A stretch of 8,729 bases of DNA, taken from positions 1-8,729 of the forward strand of contig JALRAW010000100.1 of the NCBI GenBank assembly GCA_023257975.1, written 5' to 3'. A program made the position numbers and the translations under genes. Positions within the stretch are counted from its first letter, which is position 1; the number at the start of each line of letters is the position of its first letter. The notes under the pieces are model-generated. The model did not search any database. It had not been told where the DNA came from and was given only the letters and a program-made list of their open reading frames with translations. Shown here piece by piece: positions 5,589 to 8,729 of this stretch. This DNA comes from Candidatus Fonsibacter sp. Lineage in GTDB: Bacteria; Pseudomonadota; Alphaproteobacteria; Pelagibacterales; Pelagibacteraceae.

Positions 5589-7654
5589 TGTCCGACTTAT
5601 TATTAGAATTATATTCTGAAGAAATACCACCCACATTACAAGAAGATGCAAAGAATAATATTGCTGCAAATTTTACGTCATTTTTTGAAAAATATGATTT
5701 TAAAAAAGTTGCAAGTGAAATTTATTCAACTCCCAAAAGATTAATTTTTTATTACAATAACTTACCAACAAATATTAAAACCGAAGCAAAGGTTTTAAGA
5801 GGTCCAAAAGTTGGAGCACCAGAGCAGGCTATACAAGGGTTTATTAAATCAAATAATTTAGATTCAAAAGAAATTTACGAAGAAGAAACAGACAAAGGAA
5901 AGTTTTTTTTTGTAAAAATACAAAAAAAAGAAATACCAGTTGTAGAAGAAATTAAGAAAAATATCCCTCATTTTTTAAATGGCCTACAATGGAGAAAAAA
6001 AATGCGTTGGGGTAATTATGATCTTTCTTGGGGCAGGCCTTTAAAATCAATTTTATGTTTATTTGATAAACAAGCTATCGCATTTAATTTTTTTCACTTA
6101 ACATCAACAAATATTACTTATGTAGATGGACCATTGGAAGATAAAGCAGTTGTTATTAGAGATTATAGTCATTTTAAAAAAATATTAACTGATAAAAGAA
6201 TTATTTTTAATAATACAGAAAGAGAAAACCTAATTACTAAAAGCATTCAATTATTTCTTAAAAAGAGTGATTGCGAATTAGAAATTAATAATAAATTGCT
6301 TAAACAAGTTATTAATCTTGTTGAAGATCCAATTGTTTTAAAAGGATCATTTTTAAAAGATTTTTTAAAATTACCAGAAGAACTTCTTATTTTAACGATG
6401 CAGCATCATCAAAGATATTTTTCAATGCGTTCTAATAATAACAATAAATTAATTAATAGTTTTATTGTTGTTGCAAATAAAGAAGACATTAAGAATAAAA
6501 TTATAAAAGGAAATGAGAGAGTTCTTACTGCGCGTTTAACAGATGCAAAATTTTTCTGGGAAAAAAACAAAAGTCAAAACTTAGTAAAACAAGTAAGTAA
6601 ACTTAAAGGCATTACTTTTTATCAAAGTTTAGGCTCACTTTATGACAAAACCCAAAGAATAAGAGTTTTAGCTTCATTCATCGCTGATATTATCAATTGT
6701 AAAAAAGATGATGCAGAGATAGCTGCATCCATTTGTAAGGCAGATCTAGTTTCAGATTTAGTAGGAGAATATCCAGAATTACAAGGAGTACTTGGAAAAT
6801 ATTTTGCAGTAGAACAGGGTTTTAGTTTAGAAATTGCAAATGCAATTTCAGATCATTATTTACCAGTTGGACCAGAAGATAGAGTCCCAAAAGAAAAAAT
6901 TTCAATCGCAGTGGCACTTGCTGATAAGATAGATAATTTAGTTGGATTCTTTGGAATCAACGAAAAACCAACAAGCTCCAAAGATCCCTATGCATTAAGA
7001 AGATCAGCGCTTGGCATTCTTAGAATATTAATAGAAAATAGAATTTCTATTTCATTAAAAGAATTAATTAATAACTCAAAAAATTCATATCTTACTCAAA
7101 GAGTGAGTTTGCAAAACCTTAAGTTTACTGAGGAGATTTTATCTTTTATTTCTGACCGATTTAAAAATTTACTAAAAGATCAAAAAATCAGACCTGATGC
7201 TATTGAATCTGTTTTATTTAATAGTAGATCCGATGATTATTTTGGATTGTTTACTAAAATTAAAAATTTGAACAAAGTTGTGAAGAGTGATGACGGACAA
7301 AATGTTATTGCAGTTTATAAAAGATGTACAAACATTTTAGAGCAATCAAAGAAAGAACTTAAGCAAGAATTTTATGGAGATCCAGACACCGTTTTATTTA
7401 AACATAATGAAGAGAATTTTTTATTAGAAAAAATAAATGAAATTAGAGAACACTATACAACTCCTGCACGATTAAGAACTGTGGAACAGACGATGGCTTT
7501 ACTAGCTAGCACCAAAGGGTTTGTTGATAAGTTTTTTGATAACGTAAAAGTAAATGATGAAAACGAACAGATCAAAAAAAACAGGCTAGAGTTACTATTC
7601 CTATTGTGTAAAACTTTTGATAGTTTTGCAGACTTTTCAAAATTTGAGATTTAA
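5588..7654 (+). CDS. glyS: glycyl-tRNA synthetase beta subunit
   Basis: GlyS binds and positions tRNA-Gly for the GlyQ catalytic subunit. At 688 residues it is essentially the same length as E. coli GlyS (689). Recognisable blocks are the N-terminal [12 protein letters not shown] (4-15), [15 protein letters not shown] (71-85), [19 protein letters not shown] (139-157), [12 protein letters not shown] (269-280), [17 protein letters not shown] (309-325), the HD-like segment around [15 protein letters not shown] (420-434) with [12 protein letters not shown] (444-455), [15 protein letters not shown] (466-480), and a C-terminal anticodon-binding DALR-type region ending [23 protein letters not shown] (shown here in part). 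The GHRF motif normally found in the N-terminal half is not evident; the corresponding stretch reads TYVDGPLED (177-185). The ATG overlaps the glyQ stop by one base (TAATG), so translation is probably coupled, keeping the two subunits balanced. Confidence 0.97.
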   Translation: MSDLLLELYSEEIPPTLQEDAKNNIAANFTSFFEKYDFKKVASEIYSTPKRLIFYYNNLPTNIKTEAKVLRGPKVGAPEQAIQGFIKSNNLDSKEIYEEETDKGKFFFVKIQKKEIPVVEEIKKNIPHFLNGLQWRKKMRWGNYDLSWGRPLKSILCLFDKQAIAFNFFHLTSTNITYVDGPLEDKAVVIRDYSHFKKILTDKRIIFNNTERENLITKSIQLFLKKSDCELEINNKLLKQVINLVEDPIVLKGSFLKDFLKLPEELLILTMQHHQRYFSMRSNNNNKLINSFIVVANKEDIKNKIIKGNERVLTARLTDAKFFWEKNKSQNLVKQVSKLKGITFYQSLGSLYDKTQRIRVLASFIADIINCKKDDAEIAASICKADLVSDLVGEYPELQGVLGKYFAVEQGFSLEIANAISDHYLPVGPEDRVPKEKISIAVALADKIDNLVGFFGINEKPTSSKDPYALRRSALGILRILIENRISISLKELINNSKNSYLTQRVSLQNLKFTEEILSFISDRFKNLLKDQKIRPDAIESVLFNSRSDDYFGLFTKIKNLNKVVKSDDGQNVIAVYKRCTNILEQSKKELKQEFYGDPDTVLFKHNEENFLLEKINEIREHYTTPARLRTVEQTMALLASTKGFVDKFFDNVKVNDENEQIKKNRLELLFLLCKTFDSFADFSKFEI

Positions 7655-7656
7655 CA

Positions 7657-8729
7657 ATGCCAAAATGGGTTTATCAGTTTAATAGTTCAAACTGCGAAGG
7701 AACTGTTTCGCAAAAACCTCTCTTGGGTGGAAAAGGGGCAAATCTAGCTGAAATGGGAAAATTAGGTCTTCCTGTTCCTCCGGGATTTACAATCACAACT
7801 GAAGTTTGCACTGAGTTTTATAAAAATAATCAAAAATATCCAGATGATCTTAAAGTTCAGGTTGAAGATGCTATTAGAAACATAGAAAAAATTTTAGGTA
7901 AAAATTTTGGCGATATTAATAATCCTTTACTAGTGTCGGTTAGATCAGGAGCAAGAGTTTCTATGCCTGGAATGATGGATACAGTCTTAAATTTGGGATT
8001 GAACGATAAAACGGTTTTAGGATTAATTAAAAAAACGAATAATGAAACATTTGCTTATGATAGCTACAGACGTTTTATTCAAATGTATAGCAATGTTGTC
8101 CTTGATGTTGATCATCATAATTTTGAAGATTTGCTTGATAATTATAAACTTACTAAAGGTGTGTTATCAGATACAGATTTTAAAGCTGAAGATTGGAAAA
8201 CAATTGTTGGCAATTATAAGGATATTGTAAAAAAAAATACAAAAAAAGATTTTCCACAAGACTCCCATGAGCAATTGTGGGGAGCAATTAGTGCAGTTTT
8301 TAAGTCTTGGCAAAATCAAAGAGCAAAAACTTATAGAAGATTAAATAATATTCCTGAAGAATGGGGAACTGCAGTCAATATTCAGTCCATGGTTTTTGGT
8401 AATATGGGTAATGATTGCGCAACAGGAGTTGCGTTTACTAGAAATCCCTCTACAGGAGAGAATAGTTTTTATGGTGAGTATTTAATTAATGCTCAAGGAG
8501 AAGACGTTGTTGCAGGTATTCGAACTCCAAGAAATATTACAAAAAAAGCAAGACTTGAGTCGTCATCAGAAGATCTCTCATTGGAAGAGACAATGCCAGA
8601 GGCATTTAACGAACTTACAAAAATTTATAAAAAATTAGAAAGTCACTACCGTGATATGCAAGATATTGAATTTACTATTGAGAATAAAAAACTCTGGATG
8701 TTACAAACAAGATCTGGAAAAAGAACTGC
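7657..8729 (+). CDS. ppdK: pyruvate phosphate dikinase, N-terminal part (cut by window end)
   Basis: The frame is open from the ATG at 7657 to the end of the window (357 residues; full enzymes are about 880-900). PpdK interconverts pyruvate, ATP and phosphate with phosphoenolpyruvate, AMP and pyrophosphate. The visible part is the ATP-grasp nucleotide-binding domain: [12 protein letters not shown] (22-33), [10 protein letters not shown] (39-48), [21 protein letters not shown] (94-114, shown in part by [15 protein letters not shown]), [13 protein letters not shown] (132-144), [14 protein letters not shown] (236-249), [13 protein letters not shown] (256-268) and [12 protein letters not shown] (346-357). 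The phosphohistidine and PEP/pyruvate domains lie beyond the window. It starts 2 nt after glyS and should share its transcript. PpdK adjacent to glyS is common in alphaproteobacteria. It probably serves glycolytic/gluconeogenic PEP-pyruvate exchange; direction cannot be inferred from sequence. Confidence 0.95.
   Translation, partial: MPKWVYQFNSSNCEGTVSQKPLLGGKGANLAEMGKLGLPVPPGFTITTEVCTEFYKNNQKYPDDLKVQVEDAIRNIEKILGKNFGDINNPLLVSVRSGARVSMPGMMDTVLNLGLNDKTVLGLIKKTNNETFAYDSYRRFIQMYSNVVLDVDHHNFEDLLDNYKLTKGVLSDTDFKAEDWKTIVGNYKDIVKKNTKKDFPQDSHEQLWGAISAVFKSWQNQRAKTYRRLNNIPEEWGTAVNIQSMVFGNMGNDCATGVAFTRNPSTGENSFYGEYLINAQGEDVVAGIRTPRNITKKARLESSSEDLSLEETMPEAFNELTKIYKKLESHYRDMQDIEFTIENKKLWMLQTRSGKRT

Noticed and set aside
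8042..8230. 62-aa plus-strand ORF inside ppdK
   Set aside because: It is an alternative frame of well-conserved PpdK coding sequence; its poly-isoleucine/leucine stretch is an artefact of the A/T-rich codons.

Overview
This window is about 30% G+C by eye, gene-dense and almost free of spacers. Seven of its nine genes belong to recognisable bacterial families. The short intergenic gaps, lysine/asparagine/isoleucine-rich proteins and the order ispB <- -> S49 peptidase - glyQ - glyS - ppdK suggest a streamlined marine alphaproteobacterium, most likely of the Pelagibacterales (SAR11) type. That placement is inferred from composition and gene order, not from a phylogenetic marker.

Left part (1-1920): a small uncharacterised ORF at the window edge is followed, in the same frame, by an SbtA-family (Sbt_1/DUF897) membrane transporter. 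The recognisable transporter sequence starts directly after the small ORF's stop codon, and the first usable start lies about 32 codons further in. The 5' end is therefore truncated, mutated or mis-sequenced. A convergent minus-strand gene encodes a divergent member of the pyrroline-5-carboxylate reductase (ProC) fold.

Middle part (1921-3843): a spacer of about 180 bp carries weak promoter-like elements and a small GC-rich hairpin. It leads into an unlisted 52-aa membrane-protein ORF with a TTG start and a good ribosome binding site, placed 2 nt before tspO. tspO runs convergently into a long-chain polyprenyl diphosphate synthase gene (ispB type), and the two coding regions overlap by 17 bp at their 3' ends. 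A 90-bp divergent promoter region separates ispB from the right-hand operon.

Right part (3844-8729): a tight four-gene operon encodes an S49 (SppA/SohB-like) peptidase without a membrane anchor, both subunits of the alpha2beta2 glycyl-tRNA synthetase (GlyQ, GlyS), and the N-terminal 357 residues of pyruvate phosphate dikinase, which runs off the window. Junctions are 2-nt gaps or a TAATG overlap, which implies co-transcription and translational coupling. GlyQ carries an unusual lysine-rich N-terminal extension encoded by short direct repeats with A9-A10 tracts.

I see no rRNA, tRNA, CRISPR array, insertion sequence or prophage. I found no convincing new multi-gene system. The best leads are the broken transporter 5' end, the small ORF coupled to tspO, the degenerate ProC homologue and the GlyQ lysine extension.
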